Shown here in pieces: positions 32,712 to 41,962 of a stretch of DNA of 53,347 nucleotides. This stretch comes from Synechococcus sp. BO 8801 (lineage in GTDB: Bacteria > Cyanobacteriota > Cyanobacteriia > PCC-6307 > Cyanobiaceae). Positions within the stretch are counted from its first letter, which is position 1; every line of letters begins with the position of its first letter. The notes under the pieces are model-generated. The model ran no database searches, had not been told where the DNA came from, and was given only the letters and a program-made list of their open reading frames with translations. The translations under genes were made by a program, and so were the position numbers. The DNA lies in the NCBI RefSeq assembly GCF_002252675.1, contig NZ_NQKY01000016.1:16312-69658 (forward strand), given 5' to 3'.

Positions 32712-33800
32712 ATGGGTGTACTGACGGCGCTGGCGATCCTGGCGGGCCTGATCGTGGTGCACGAGGCCGGCCACTTCTTCGCCGCCACCTGGCAGGGCAT
32801 CCGGGTCAGCGGGTTCTCGATCGGCTTCGGGCCCGCCCTGATCCAGCGAAAACGGCGCGGCGTCCTGTTCGCCCTGCGGGCCATCCCCCTGGGTGGTTTC
32901 GTGGCCTTCCCCGACGACGAGGACGACAGCAGCATCGCCGCCGACGATCCCGATCTGATGGGCAACCGGCCCCTGCCCCAGCGGGCCCTGGTGATCGCCG
33001 CCGGCGTGATCGCCAACCTGCTGCTGGCCTGGAGCGTGCTGCTGGCCCAGGGGCTGGTGCTCGGCATCCCCTCCGGCTTCAGCACCACCCCCGGTGTGGT
33101 GGTGGCCGCCGTGCAGCCCGGCCAGGCGGCGGCCGGCTCCGGCCTCCAGCCCGGCGATCGCATCGTGGCGGTCGACGGCACCCCCCTGGCCGGCGGCCAG
33201 GACGCGGTGATGGCCATGGTGGAGCGCATCAAGGACGCCCCCGGCCGCACCCTGCGCCTGCAGGCCGACCGCAACGGCACCCTCCTGCAACTGCCCCTCA
33301 CCCCCACCGACAGCAGCGGCATCGGCCGCATCGGCGCCCAGCTGCAGCCGAACGGCACCGAATCCTTCCGGGCACCCACCAGCCCGCTGGAGCCGATCCT
33401 GCAGGCCAACCACGACTTCATGGCGCTCACCCGCCGCACGGTTGAGGGCTTCGGCACCCTGCTCACCCACTTCGGCGAAACCGCGCCCCAGGTGTCGGGG
33501 CCGGTGAAGATCGTCGAGATGGGGGCCTCCCTGGCCAGCCAGGGGGGCAGCAGCCTGTTCCTGTTCACCGCCCTGATCTCGATCAACCTGGCGGTGCTCA
33601 ACGCCCTGCCCCTGCCCCTGCTGGACGGCGGCCAGTTCGCCCTGCTGCTGCTGGAGGGGGTGCGGGGCCGGCCCCTGGCCGACCGCTACCAGATGGCCTT
33701 CATGCAATCGGGCTTCGTCTTCCTGGTGGGCCTCTCCCTGGTGCTGATCGTCAAGGACACCAGCCAGCTGCCCGCCATCCAGCAGCTGCTCAGCCGCTGA
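32712..33800 (+). CDS. rseP: Site-2 protease, RseP family
   Basis: A 362-residue M50 metalloprotease. The zinc motif HEAGH starts at His17 in the first membrane helix; a PDZ domain lies at about 120-200 (VQPGQAAAGSGLQPGDRIVA), and the second metal site LDGGQ near residue 305 is within NLAVLNALPLPLLDGGQ. It cleaves membrane-bound anti-sigma factors or other substrates. It is divergent from the PilZ gene, and its stop precedes the nth start by 1 nt. Confidence 0.93.
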   Translation: MGVLTALAILAGLIVVHEAGHFFAATWQGIRVSGFSIGFGPALIQRKRRGVLFALRAIPLGGFVAFPDDEDDSSIAADDPDLMGNRPLPQRALVIAAGVIANLLLAWSVLLAQGLVLGIPSGFSTTPGVVVAAVQPGQAAAGSGLQPGDRIVAVDGTPLAGGQDAVMAMVERIKDAPGRTLRLQADRNGTLLQLPLTPTDSSGIGRIGAQLQPNGTESFRAPTSPLEPILQANHDFMALTRRTVEGFGTLLTHFGETAPQVSGPVKIVEMGASLASQGGSSLFLFTALISINLAVLNALPLPLLDGGQFALLLLEGVRGRPLADRYQMAFMQSGFVFLVGLSLVLIVKDTSQLPAIQQLLSR

Positions 33801-33801
33801 G

Positions 33802-34449
33802 GTGCCCCGCTTCCCCAGCCCCCGCACCCGGGCGCCCCTGATCCTCGAGCGGCTCGGCGTCCTCTACCCGGAGGCCACCTGCTCCCTCGACTGGCGCACC
33901 CCCTGGGAGCTGCTGGTGGCCACCATGCTCTCGGCCCAGTGCACCGATGAGCGGGTCAACAAGGTGACCCCGGCCCTGTTCGCGCGCTTTCCGGATGCGG
34001 CCGCCGCCGCCGCCGTCGAGAGCGACGCCGTGGAGCCCTACGTGCAGTCGACCGGCTTCTACCGCAACAAGGCGAAGCACATCGTGGCCGCCTCCCGCCT
34101 GCTGATGGAACGCCACGGCGGGGACGTGCCGGCATCGATGGAGGAGCTGCTGCCCCTGCCGGGGGTGGCCCGCAAGACCGCCAACGTGGTGCTGGCCCAC
34201 GCCTTCGGCATCAACGCCGGCGTCACCGTCGACACCCACGTGAAACGGCTGGCCAACCGGCTCGGCCTCACCCGCCACAGCGACCCGAAGAAGATCGAAC
34301 CCGACCTGATGAAGCTGGTGCCGCGGCCGGAGTGGGAGACCCTCTCGATCCGGCTGATCTTCCATGGCCGGGCCGTCTGCGTGGCCCGCAAGCCCCGCTG
34401 CGCCGGCTGCGGCCTGGCCGATCTCTGCCCCAGCCACCCGGGCCCCTGA
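33802..34449 (+). CDS. nth: Endonuclease III (DNA glycosylase/AP lyase)
   Basis: A 215-residue protein. The helix-hairpin-helix LPLPGVARKTANVV carries the catalytic Lys, VDTHVKRL carries the catalytic Asp, and the C-terminal [4Fe-4S] loop has C-X6-C-X2-C-X5-C (CVARKPRCAGCGLADLC). It excises oxidised pyrimidines. GTG 33802 starts 1 nt after rseP, so the two are probably coupled. Confidence 0.95.
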   Translation: MPRFPSPRTRAPLILERLGVLYPEATCSLDWRTPWELLVATMLSAQCTDERVNKVTPALFARFPDAAAAAAVESDAVEPYVQSTGFYRNKAKHIVAASRLLMERHGGDVPASMEELLPLPGVARKTANVVLAHAFGINAGVTVDTHVKRLANRLGLTRHSDPKKIEPDLMKLVPRPEWETLSIRLIFHGRAVCVARKPRCAGCGLADLCPSHPGP

Positions 34450-34524
34450 CCCGGGTCGGCCTGGGTGAACGGGGCGGGCCAGACGGTACGATGGCGGGCT
34501 GAAGTTTCCCCCTCCTCCGGCCGC

Positions 34525-34827
34525 ATGGCGAAGAAGTCGATGATCGCGCGTGACGTGAAGCGCCGCAAGATCGTGGAGCGCTTCGCAGCGCGCCGTGCCG
34601 CCCTCAAGGAGGCCTTCGATGCGGCCGGCGATCCGATGGAGCGCCTGGAGATCCACCGCAAGCTGCAGTCGCTGCCCCGCAACAGCGCCCCCAACCGCAT
34701 CCGCAACCGCTGCTGGGCCACCGGCAAGCCCCGCGGCTACTACCGCGATTTCGGCCTGTGCCGCAACCAGCTGCGCGAGCGCGCCCACAAGGGTGAGCTT
34801 CCCGGCGTGGTCAAGTCCAGCTGGTGA
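34525..34827 (+). CDS. rpsN: 30S ribosomal protein S14
   Basis: 100 residues, [20 protein letters not shown] to [20 protein letters not shown]. This is the long, zinc-free S14 form standard in cyanobacteria. ATG 34525 is the universal start; the longer frame is spurious. It stands between nth and pnp, followed by a probable terminator. Confidence 0.97.
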   Translation: MAKKSMIARDVKRRKIVERFAARRAALKEAFDAAGDPMERLEIHRKLQSLPRNSAPNRIRNRCWATGKPRGYYRDFGLCRNQLRERAHKGELPGVVKSSW

Positions 34828-34873
34828 GCCGGGGGCTCCAGCCCAGCCGCCGCAACGGCTTTCGGTCGCATCA

Positions 34874-34897
34874 GGCGCCCCGCGAGGGCGCCTTCTT
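34874..34897 (+). terminator. Probable terminator after rpsN
   Basis: GGCGCCC (34874-34880), loop CGCGA, GGGCGCC (34886-34892), then TTCTTC. The stem is strong; the T-run is interrupted. Confidence 0.6.
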
Positions 34898-34957
34898 CAT
34901 GGCCTGGAACGGCGGATGCGAGAATGGTCGGCGACAACAAAACGGACATAACGCCCA

Positions 34958-37087
34958 GTGCAAGGACACACTCAGTCGATCTCCTTCGATGGTCGGGAGA
35001 TCCGGCTGACCAGCGGCCGATTTGCGCCCCAGGCCGGGGGCTCGGTGATGGTGGAATGCGGCGATACAGCGATTCTGGTCACCGCCACCCGCTCGAAAGG
35101 CCGGGAAGGCATCGATTTCCTGCCGCTGATCTGCGATTACGAGGAGCGTCTCTACGCCGCCGGGCGCATCCCGGGCAGCTTCTTTCGCCGTGAGGCCCGC
35201 CCCCCCGAGCGGGCCATCCTCACCTGCCGCCTGATCGACCGGCCGATGCGGCCCCTGTTCCCGGGCTGGCTGCGGGACGACCTGCAGATCGTCGCCACCT
35301 GCATGTCTCTCGATGAGCGGGTTCCGCCCGACGTGCTCGCCGTGACCGGCGCTTCGATGGCCACCCTGCTGGCGAAGATCCCCTTCATGGGCCCCATGGC
35401 CGCCGTGCGCGTCGGCCTGCTGGGTGACGACTTCGTGCTCAACCCCAGCTTCCGCGAGATCGAGCGCAGCGAACTGGATCTGGTGGTGGCCGGCACCCCC
35501 TCCGGCGTGGTGATGGTGGAAGCGGGCGCCAACCAGCTGCCCGAACAGGACGTGATCGAGGCCATCGACTTCGGCTACGAAGCCGTGGGCGAACTGATCC
35601 GTGCCCAGCTGGCCCTGCTCAAGGAGCTCGGCATCGAGCAGGTGCTGCCCGAGGAGCGCAGCGAAGACCCCGCCCTGCCCGAGTTCCTGGAGAAGGAATG
35701 CGCCAAGGGCATCGGTGAGGTGCTCAAGCAGTTCGGCCAGACCAAGGCCGAACGGGACGAGAAACTCGACGCCATCAAGGCCGAGGTGGGCGAGAAGATC
35801 GCCGCCCTCGGCGGCGAGGACCCGATCAAGGTGGCCGTGAGCAGCAACGGCAAGCTGCTGGGCAACACCTACAAGGGCCTCACCAAGAAACTGATGCGCC
35901 AGCAGATCATCGTCGAGGGCAAGCGGGTCGATGGCCGCAGCCTCGACGAGGTGCGTCCCATCCAGGCGGCCGTCGGCGTGCTGCCCAAGCGGGTGCACGG
36001 GACGGGCCTGTTCCAGCGGGGACTCACCCAGGTGCTCTCCTGCGCCACCCTCGGCACCCCGAGCGACGCCCAGGAGATGGACGACCTCAACCCCATCAGC
36101 GAGAAGACCTACCTGCACCACTACAACTTCCCCCCCTATTCGGTCGGTGAGACGCGGCCGATGCGCTCCCCCGGTCGGCGCGAGATCGGCCACGGCGCCC
36201 TCGCCGAGCGGGCCCTGATCCCCGTGCTGCCCTCCAAGGAGAGCTTCCCCTACGTGCTGCGGGTGGTGTCGGAGTGCCTCAGCTCCAACGGCTCCACCTC
36301 GATGGGCTCGGTCTGCGGCAGCACCCTGGCCCTGATGGACGCCGGCGTGCCCCTGGCGGCCCCGGTGAGCGGCGCGGCCATGGGTCTGATCAAGGAGGGC
36401 GAGGAGGTGCGCATCCTCACCGACATCCAGGGCATCGAGGACTTCCTCGGCGACATGGACTTCAAGGTGGCCGGCACCGAGAAGGGCATCACCGCCCTGC
36501 AGATGGACATGAAGATCTCCGGCCTGGCCGTCAAGACCATCGCCGACGCGATCAACCAGGCCCGTCCGGCCCGGCTGCACATCCTCGGCAAGATGCTCGA
36601 GGCCATCGACAAGCCCCGCGACGTCCTCTCCCCCCACGCCCCGCGCCTGCTCAGCTTCCGCATCGATCCGGAACTGATCGGCACGGTGATCGGCCCCGGC
36701 GGCCGCACCATCAAGGGCATCACCGAGCGCACCAACACCAAGATCGACATCGAGGACGGCGGCATCGTCACGATCGCCAGCCATGACGGCGCCGCCGCCG
36801 AGGAGGCCCAGCGCATCATCGAGGGCCTCACCCGTCGCGTCAGCGAAGGTGAGGTGTTCAACGGTTCGGTCACCCGGGTGATCCCGATCGGTGCCTTCGT
36901 CGAGATCCTGCCCGGCAAGGAGGGGATGATCCACATCTCCCAGCTCTCCGAAGCCCGGGTCGAGAAGGTGGAGGACGTGGTCAACGTCGGCGACCAGGTG
37001 ACGGTGCGGGTGCGGGAGATCGACAACCGCGGCCGCATCAACCTCACCCTGCGGGGCGTTCCCCAGCAGGAGCCGGCGGCGGTCTGA
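34958..37087 (+). CDS. pnp: Polyribonucleotide nucleotidyltransferase (PNPase)
   Basis: A 709-residue protein: two RNase PH domains ([36 protein letters not shown]) joined by a helical linker at about 235-300, then a KH domain ([15 protein letters not shown]) and an S1 domain ([20 protein letters not shown]). It degrades RNA 3'-5' with phosphate and can add tails. GTG 34958 starts [12 protein letters not shown]. Full length. Confidence 0.96.
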   Translation: MQGHTQSISFDGREIRLTSGRFAPQAGGSVMVECGDTAILVTATRSKGREGIDFLPLICDYEERLYAAGRIPGSFFRREARPPERAILTCRLIDRPMRPLFPGWLRDDLQIVATCMSLDERVPPDVLAVTGASMATLLAKIPFMGPMAAVRVGLLGDDFVLNPSFREIERSELDLVVAGTPSGVVMVEAGANQLPEQDVIEAIDFGYEAVGELIRAQLALLKELGIEQVLPEERSEDPALPEFLEKECAKGIGEVLKQFGQTKAERDEKLDAIKAEVGEKIAALGGEDPIKVAVSSNGKLLGNTYKGLTKKLMRQQIIVEGKRVDGRSLDEVRPIQAAVGVLPKRVHGTGLFQRGLTQVLSCATLGTPSDAQEMDDLNPISEKTYLHHYNFPPYSVGETRPMRSPGRREIGHGALAERALIPVLPSKESFPYVLRVVSECLSSNGSTSMGSVCGSTLALMDAGVPLAAPVSGAAMGLIKEGEEVRILTDIQGIEDFLGDMDFKVAGTEKGITALQMDMKISGLAVKTIADAINQARPARLHILGKMLEAIDKPRDVLSPHAPRLLSFRIDPELIGTVIGPGGRTIKGITERTNTKIDIEDGGIVTIASHDGAAAEEAQRIIEGLTRRVSEGEVFNGSVTRVIPIGAFVEILPGKEGMIHISQLSEARVEKVEDVVNVGDQVTVRVREIDNRGRINLTLRGVPQQEPAAV

Positions 37088-37124
37088 TCGCTGCGGGGGC
37101 CTGGCCGTGCGGCCGGGCCCCCGC

Positions 37125-38057
37125 TCAGACGGCGAAACCCGGATCGATCAGCGCCATCGCCGCCGCCGCCCGGCGGCAGAGATCGGCGTGGGCCGGGCCG
37201 TGGCTGGCGATCAGGCAGCCCGCCTGGCGCACGTCGCCGCTGTTGTAGGTGAGGGGCCGGCCATCGGCATGGCTGAAGGCGCCGCCGGCGGCGACCAGCA
37301 CCGCCTCCGGGGCGGCCATGTCCCAGTCCTTGGGGGCACTGCGGCCCGACAGGGAGATGTAGAGGTCGGCCTCCCCCCGCAGGATCGTGGCCACCTTGCC
37401 GCCGACGCTGCCGATCGCCGTGCTGCGGGCCGGCCGCAGCTGGGCCAGCAGCTGCTCCAGGCGGTCGTCGCGGTGGTTGCGGCTGGCCACCAGCACCAGT
37501 TCCTCGCCGCGGCCGCTGAGGGTGGCGGGGGTGCGCTCACCAGCCCGGTTCTCGCGCCAGGCCTCACCGCCCGTGCCGGCGTCGCCCGCCCCCACCAGGC
37601 CGAACCAGAGCTCCTCCGGCTCCGGCAGCAGCACCACCCCCAGCACGGGCCGCTGGCCGCGCACCAAAGCCAGGTGGACGGCGTACTCGCCGGTGCCCTG
37701 CAGGAAGTCCTTGGTGCCATCGAGGGGATCGAGGATCCACAGCCACTCGGCGTCCAGGGGCTGGCCCGGCACCAGCATCTCGGCGGCGGTCTCCTCGCTC
37801 AGCAGGGTCCAGCCCGCGGCCGGGAAGGCCGCCGCCAGGCCGTCGAGCAGCCAGCGGTTGACCGCCAGATCCGCCGCCGAGACCGGCCCCTCGCCGCCGT
37901 GGTCGACGCTCATGGCCGGCGGGAACCCGTAGGGGGGCTGCTCGCCGCGGGCATAGGCCCGCAGGATGTCGGCCGCCCCCCAGGCCAGCCGGCGCAGTTC
38001 CGCCAGCAGGGGCTCACGGCCGATGCCGTCGGGCAGGGCGAAGGAAGACGGCATCAT
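37125..38057 (-). CDS. cysQ: 3'(2'),5'-bisphosphate nucleotidase, CysQ family
   Basis: A 310-residue member of the inositol-monophosphatase superfamily with the metal motif DPLDGTKDF, the upstream acidic LLSEETA and the C-terminal SAPKDWDMAAPEAVLVAAGG. It hydrolyses PAP, the by-product of sulfate assimilation. Two adjacent ATGs (38057, 38054) can start it. Convergent with pnp and divergent from rsmI. Activity on inositol phosphates cannot be excluded. Confidence 0.88.
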   Translation of the reverse strand: MMPSSFALPDGIGREPLLAELRRLAWGAADILRAYARGEQPPYGFPPAMSVDHGGEGPVSAADLAVNRWLLDGLAAAFPAAGWTLLSEETAAEMLVPGQPLDAEWLWILDPLDGTKDFLQGTGEYAVHLALVRGQRPVLGVVLLPEPEELWFGLVGAGDAGTGGEAWRENRAGERTPATLSGRGEELVLVASRNHRDDRLEQLLAQLRPARSTAIGSVGGKVATILRGEADLYISLSGRSAPKDWDMAAPEAVLVAAGGAFSHADGRPLTYNSGDVRQAGCLIASHGPAHADLCRRAAAAMALIDPGFAV

Positions 38058-38077
38058 GGAGACCGGAAAACGGCATT

Positions 38078-38944
38078 GTGCAGGAATCGGTGCAGGAGCA
38101 CGAACCCGCCGCCGGCGTTCTCTATCTGGTGGGCACCCCCATCGGCAACCTCGACGACCTTTCCCCCCGGGCCCGGCGGGTGCTGGCGGGGGCCGACCGG
38201 GTCGCCTGCGAGGACACCCGCCGCAGCGGCCTGCTGCTGCACCACCTCGGCATCAAGGCGCCGCTGCTGAGCTTCCACCAGCACAACCAGACGGCCCGCA
38301 TCCCCCAGCTGCTGGCGGCCCTGGAGGCGGGCGAAGCGATCGCCGTGATCAGTGATGCCGGCCTGCCGGGGGTGTCGGATCCCGGCCAGGAGCTGGCGGC
38401 CGCCGCCCGGGCCGCTGGCCGCCAGGTGATCTGTGTTCCCGGCCCCAGCGCCATCACCACCGCCCTGGTGAGCAGCGGCCTGCCCACAGGCCGTTTCTGC
38501 TTCGAGGGCTTCCTGCCGCCGAAGGGCGGCCCCCGGCGCCAGCGGCTGGAGGCCCTGGCGGGGGAGGAGCGCACGATGGTGCTGTTCGAGGCGCCCCACC
38601 GGCTGCTGGCCCTGCTCGAGGACCTGCTGGCGGTGCTCGGCGACCGGCCCCTGCAGGTGGCGCGGGAGCTCACCAAGCGCCACGAGGAGCAGGTGGGCCC
38701 CACGGTGGCGGCGGCCCTGGCGCACTTCCAACGCACCCCGCCCCAGGGGGAATGCACCCTGGTGCTGGGCGGCGCCCCCCCGGCGGCGGCCCCCGTCTGG
38801 GACGAGGCCGACCTGCGCCGCGCCCTTGGGGAGCTGGTGGCGGGCGGCCTCAGCAACCGGGAGGCCGCCCGCACCCTGGCCGAGCGCAGCGGCCACAGCC
38901 GCCGGGACCTCTATGCCCTGCTGCACCGCGAGCCGTCAGACTGA
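38078..38944 (+). CDS. rsmI: 16S rRNA (cytidine-1402-2'-O)-methyltransferase RsmI
   Basis: A 288-residue tetrapyrrole-methylase-fold protein: LYLVGTPIGNLDDLSPRA, ACEDTRRSGLLLHHLGI, SDAGLPGVSDPG and VPGPSAITTALVSSGL, GFLPPKGG. GTG 38078 is the start. The C-terminal extension (LSNREAARTLAERSGHSRRD) is the HTH-like tail typical of RsmI. Confidence 0.94.
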   Translation: MQESVQEHEPAAGVLYLVGTPIGNLDDLSPRARRVLAGADRVACEDTRRSGLLLHHLGIKAPLLSFHQHNQTARIPQLLAALEAGEAIAVISDAGLPGVSDPGQELAAAARAAGRQVICVPGPSAITTALVSSGLPTGRFCFEGFLPPKGGPRRQRLEALAGEERTMVLFEAPHRLLALLEDLLAVLGDRPLQVARELTKRHEEQVGPTVAAALAHFQRTPPQGECTLVLGGAPPAAAPVWDEADLRRALGELVAGGLSNREAARTLAERSGHSRRDLYALLHREPSD

Positions 38945-38968
38945 GGCAGCCGGTCCTGCGACCCCCCG

Positions 38969-39208
38969 ATGCTTCTGCGCCTGCGCCTCCTGTGCGGCAG
39001 CCTGCTGGGCGGCACCCTGCTGCTGACCCTGCTCTGCCTCGGGGCCCAGAACCTGGAGGTGCGGCCCCAGCTGCGCTTCGGCTTCGCCCGCAGCGCCCCG
39101 CTGCCGGCGGGCTTCATCGTGGGGGTGGCCCTGGTGCTGGGGGTGATCAGCGGCGGTGCCAGCGCCGCCCTGCTGCTGCCAGGCAACGGCCCGGCCGACG
39201 AGGGCTGA
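38969..39208 (+). CDS. Small LapA-domain-like (DUF1049) membrane protein
   Basis: 79 residues with two membrane helices (about 5-25 and 46-70). The pattern LGAQNLEVRPQLRFGFARSAP followed by a Gly-rich second helix resembles the DUF1049/LapA fold. It begins 24 bp after rsmI on the same strand. Function in cyanobacteria is unknown. Confidence 0.65.
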   Translation: MLLRLRLLCGSLLGGTLLLTLLCLGAQNLEVRPQLRFGFARSAPLPAGFIVGVALVLGVISGGASAALLLPGNGPADEG

Positions 39209-39212
39209 GGCC

Positions 39213-40169
39213 TCAGCTGCCGGGAAGGGCGTAGAGGGAACCCTCGATCACCACCCGGCTGATGCCCTGGGCCAGCAGGTAGGGGGCGGTGAGCTCGAAC
39301 ACCTTGAGGTCGGGCACCTTGATCACCCGCTGGGTGCGGCCACACTGGCGCTTGGCCTGGCGGGGGTTGAGGAACACCACCAGGGCCTGGCGCTCCAGCT
39401 CGGCGTCCGGCAGCCGGCCCAGCTCCGGGAACTCGCTCAGGGGCCGGGCCTGCAGTTCCACGGTCTTGTCGACCAGCATGTAGGCGCTGGAGGGCAGGGC
39501 GGCGCTGGCCAGGGGCTGGAGCCGGCCGTCGGCCCCCGCCGGGGCGCCGTCATCGAGCAGCACGACGGGGATCGGCTGGAACGGGTTGATCTCCCCCTCG
39601 GCCCCGTCGTCGGAGCCCTCGTCGTCGCCGTCGTCGCTGGTGAGCAGATCGTCGTCATCGGCGCCGAAGTCGTCGGCATCCTCGATGGCCAGCACGGCGG
39701 GACCGTCCTCCGCCACCGCCTCGGCACGCGCCGGGGCCGCCACCGTCAGGCGGCGGGGCGGGGCTGGCAGGGTCCTGCGGGCCGTGGTGGTCGCCTCGGG
39801 GGCGGGCTCCAGGGCGGGCTCCGGCTCAGCCAGCGCTTCCGGCTCGGGATCCGGCTCGTGCGCCGCCTCCGGCTCGGGGGCGGGCTCCGGCTCGGGGGTG
39901 CTGATGGCGAGGGCCGTCTGCAGGGTGTCCGGGGCAGCGGCCGGGTCGGCATCGCCTGTGGCTGTCCGGCTGCGCCGGCGGGAGCGCTCCGCCTTCAGGC
40001 GCTCGTACTCCTCGTCGCCGAGTTCCGTGCGAACGACGCGGATGACCGTGTTGGCGCTGCAGCCGTAGCTGTCCGCCAGCTGCTGGCTGCTGGAACCCTC
40101 CCGGAATCGCCCAACCAGCTCGGTTTTCTGGCTGTCGCTGAGCCGGGTGGCGGCCATGGAACGGTTCAA
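39213..40169 (-). CDS. Helix-turn-helix protein with an acidic Pro/Glu repeat linker
   Basis: A 318-residue protein. N-terminal HTH: LSDSQKTELVGRFREGSSSQ, QLADSYGCSANTVIRVVR. It is followed by a basic stretch (RSRRRSRTATG), then a low-complexity region of PEPEPAPEPE type repeats and an Asp-rich run at about 70-195. A conserved-looking C-terminal domain follows (YMLVDKTVELQARPLSEFPE, ELERQALVVFLNPRQAKRQC). It reads like a conserved picocyanobacterial protein of unknown function; DNA binding is inferred. ATG 40157 (MAATRLSDSQ) is an alternative start. Confidence 0.7.
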   Translation of the reverse strand: MNRSMAATRLSDSQKTELVGRFREGSSSQQLADSYGCSANTVIRVVRTELGDEEYERLKAERSRRRSRTATGDADPAAAPDTLQTALAISTPEPEPAPEPEAAHEPDPEPEALAEPEPALEPAPEATTTARRTLPAPPRRLTVAAPARAEAVAEDGPAVLAIEDADDFGADDDDLLTSDDGDDEGSDDGAEGEINPFQPIPVVLLDDGAPAGADGRLQPLASAALPSSAYMLVDKTVELQARPLSEFPELGRLPDAELERQALVVFLNPRQAKRQCGRTQRVIKVPDLKVFELTAPYLLAQGISRVVIEGSLYALPGS

Positions 40170-40240
40170 GCGCGGTCGTCCACTGTAGGGGGGGCTACCG
40201 GAGTGGCCTGGCCACCGAACGCTGGCACAATGCGCACCGT

Positions 40241-40314
40241 GCTCCCTTAGCTCAGCTGGATAGAGCAGCTGCCTTCTAAGCAGCCGGTCGATGGTTCGAA
40301 TCCATCAGGGGGCG
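40241..40314 (+). tRNA. tRNA-Arg (anticodon UCU)
   Basis: A 74-nt cloverleaf. The acceptor GCTCCCT pairs with AGGGGGC (one G-U), the D-arm is AGCTCAGCTGGATAGAGC, the anticodon stem GCTGC/GCAGC encloses CTTCTAA (anticodon TCT), and the T-arm is ATGGTTCGAATCCAT. The discriminator is G and CCA is not encoded. It reads AGA codons. Accessory DNA follows downstream. Confidence 0.97.
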
Positions 40315-40396
40315 TTGGTGGACTCGGGCGGATCCGGGGCTCGAAGCCCGAGCAAGCCATGTAGAGTCGTGTATCTACATCCCGCCGGCACCGGCC

Positions 40397-40705
40397 GTGC
40401 TGGACGCCTTGGCACCATCCCAGCCCAGTCAACGAGCCGAGGAACCTGGCCGGCGCGCCCAGCAGGCGATCCGCCGCTGGGGCAACAGCCTGGCTGTCCG
40501 GATCCCGGCCGAGTGCCTGCGTCAGGCCGGGCTGCGGGAAGGCGACCCGATCGAGATCGTCGTCGGAGCCGACGGCCGACTGAGCCTGGAGCCCCTGCAA
40601 CGACTCGATCGCCGCGCCCTGGCCGCCGACCTGCGCCAGCTGCAGGCCACCATGCCGATCACCCCATCGGTGATCGAAGCGTGCCGGGACCAGGAGCGCT
40701 GGTGA
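40397..40705 (+). CDS. AbrB/MazE-type antitoxin
   Basis: A 102-residue protein. A 25-residue extension precedes the MazE fold: IRRWGNSLAVRIPAECLRQA, GLREGDPIEIVVGADGRLSL. A C-terminal helix (LAADLRQLQATMPITPSVIE) follows for toxin binding. The true start could be later in the frame. It lies 13 bp upstream of a PIN toxin gene. Confidence 0.83.
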   Translation: MLDALAPSQPSQRAEEPGRRAQQAIRRWGNSLAVRIPAECLRQAGLREGDPIEIVVGADGRLSLEPLQRLDRRALAADLRQLQATMPITPSVIEACRDQERW

Positions 40706-40718
40706 GGTCGCCCCAGCC

Positions 40719-41141
40719 GTGATCTACCTGGACACCAGCGTCGTGGTTGCCCTGCTGACCCCGGAAGCGTCCAGCCCGGGGGCATTGGAATGGCTGGAGC
40801 AGTGCCGCGACACCCTGATCAGCAGCGACTGGCTGATCACCGAAACCCACAGCGCCCTCGGCCTCAAGCAGCGCCACCACGGGCTCAGCCCGGAAGCCCG
40901 CAGAATCGCCGGAGAGCATTTCGAACGTCTGTTGCAGGGCGGGGTGGAACTGCGCGCCCTCGACCGGGACCGATTCCGCCAGGCCGCTGAGCTGCTGCAG
41001 GATCCCTCGCTCAGACTGCGCGCCGGTGATGCCCTGCACCTGGCGGTGGCCCTGCACAGCCGTTGCTCCCAGCTGGCCAGCTTCGACGGGCGGATGCGGC
41101 AGGCCGCCGCCGCCCTTGGCCTGGCTCCAGCTCTGGACTAG
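40719..41141 (+). CDS. VapC-type PIN-domain toxin
   Basis: 140 residues from GTG 40719, with an intact PIN active site: MIYLDTSVVVALLTPE, LITETHSALGL, LRAGDALHLAVA and ASFDGRMRQAAAAL. Partner of the AbrB/MazE antitoxin upstream. This is the third PIN toxin in the window. Confidence 0.88.
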   Translation: MIYLDTSVVVALLTPEASSPGALEWLEQCRDTLISSDWLITETHSALGLKQRHHGLSPEARRIAGEHFERLLQGGVELRALDRDRFRQAAELLQDPSLRLRAGDALHLAVALHSRCSQLASFDGRMRQAAAALGLAPALD

Positions 41142-41962
41142 CGACTCACCGGCACCACCTGCAGGCCAGGCGGAAGACGCTCGCGAAGTCCCAGGCGTCG
41201 TAGTCCCTGAGGGCGATTCGTGTTGTCTGGTTTGCCCCTTGGGGTGAACGCGCCATCCTGAGTGACCGGCGCGAACGCCAAAACCATCCGCTGGCGCCCC
41301 CCCTTTGCCGTTCAACTAGCGGAGCAGCCGGCCGGCTCCTTCAGAGACGACGGCATCTTCCCCCTTTCGGCTGGGGCGGTCAATCTGCTGGCTGGGAAAG
41401 CCAGAACAGGGTTCCATGCACCGATCGAAGCTCAGAGCTCAGAAACAGCTTGGCCTCCGATGAAGCCAGAAGCAGATCAAGGGAGCCGGCCAGGAGGGCC
41501 TCGTTGAGCAGCCAGTTGCGGTTGATGGAGGCCGCGGCCGGGTGCCACACAGGAGCATCGGGATTGAGCCAGACAAACGAGCTGCGCAGCAGGTCGCCAT
41601 CGGCCTGTACTTACGACTTAAGAGAAGCCTTCGTCTACAACATGCGCTCGAAGTAAATGCCGTGATCGCTTGCAGCATTAGGGCCAGCGGCAGCGCCTCT
41701 AGTTGAAGATGCCGGAGAGAAATTAGTGCCGATTCGCTCCTGCTGGCCGCGCACACTCTCTGTACCGGAAGAACACTTCGCCGAGACTGGGGTGGTTTTT
41801 GTCTGCGGCCTCCACTACAAAACGATCGAGACACAGCACAGGAAGAGGAGCGCTGCCGGGAGCAGCCCAAAACGGCTCATTAATCCGTTACAACTCACAA
41901 CAACGATAGAAAGGCCACAGAAGTTCACAGCATAGTTGTCATGATTTATCCAATAGGCGTCC
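41142..41962. other. 821-bp decayed interval between the toxin-antitoxin pair and the MACPF gene
   Basis: No intact gene is convincing. Composition changes from GC-rich on the left to AT-richer on the right near 41610, marking the likely edge of acquired DNA. It holds the gene remnant at 41380-41612. No clear promoter or terminator is recognised before the MACPF start. Confidence 0.5.
41380..41612 (-). pseudogene. Protein-coding remnant without a start codon
   Basis: On the minus strand a frame with host-like codon use reads QADGDLLRSSFVWLNPDAPV, then NRNWLLNEALLAGSLDLLLA, and ends GTLFWLSQPAD-stop at 41380. A TAA two codons upstream and the absence of any start show that the 5' part is gone. 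The composition is strongly protein-like. The family is not recognised. The break coincides with the change in base composition, as expected for insertion of foreign DNA. Confidence 0.45.

Noticed and set aside
34874-34897. Riboswitch or S15-type leader before pnp
   Set aside because: The interval holds one simple stem followed by a broken T-run, best explained as the rpsN terminator. No extended conserved fold was seen.
40241-40400. tRNA-Arg as an integration site with a duplicated 3' end
   Set aside because: No second copy of the tRNA 3' sequence (GGTTCGAATCC) was found downstream, and no integrase gene is present, so an att-type event is not supported.
41439-41870. 143-codon minus-strand frame
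   Set aside because: It is Ser/Arg/Pro-rich without protein-like pattern. The neighbouring frame at 41380-41612 is the better coding remnant.
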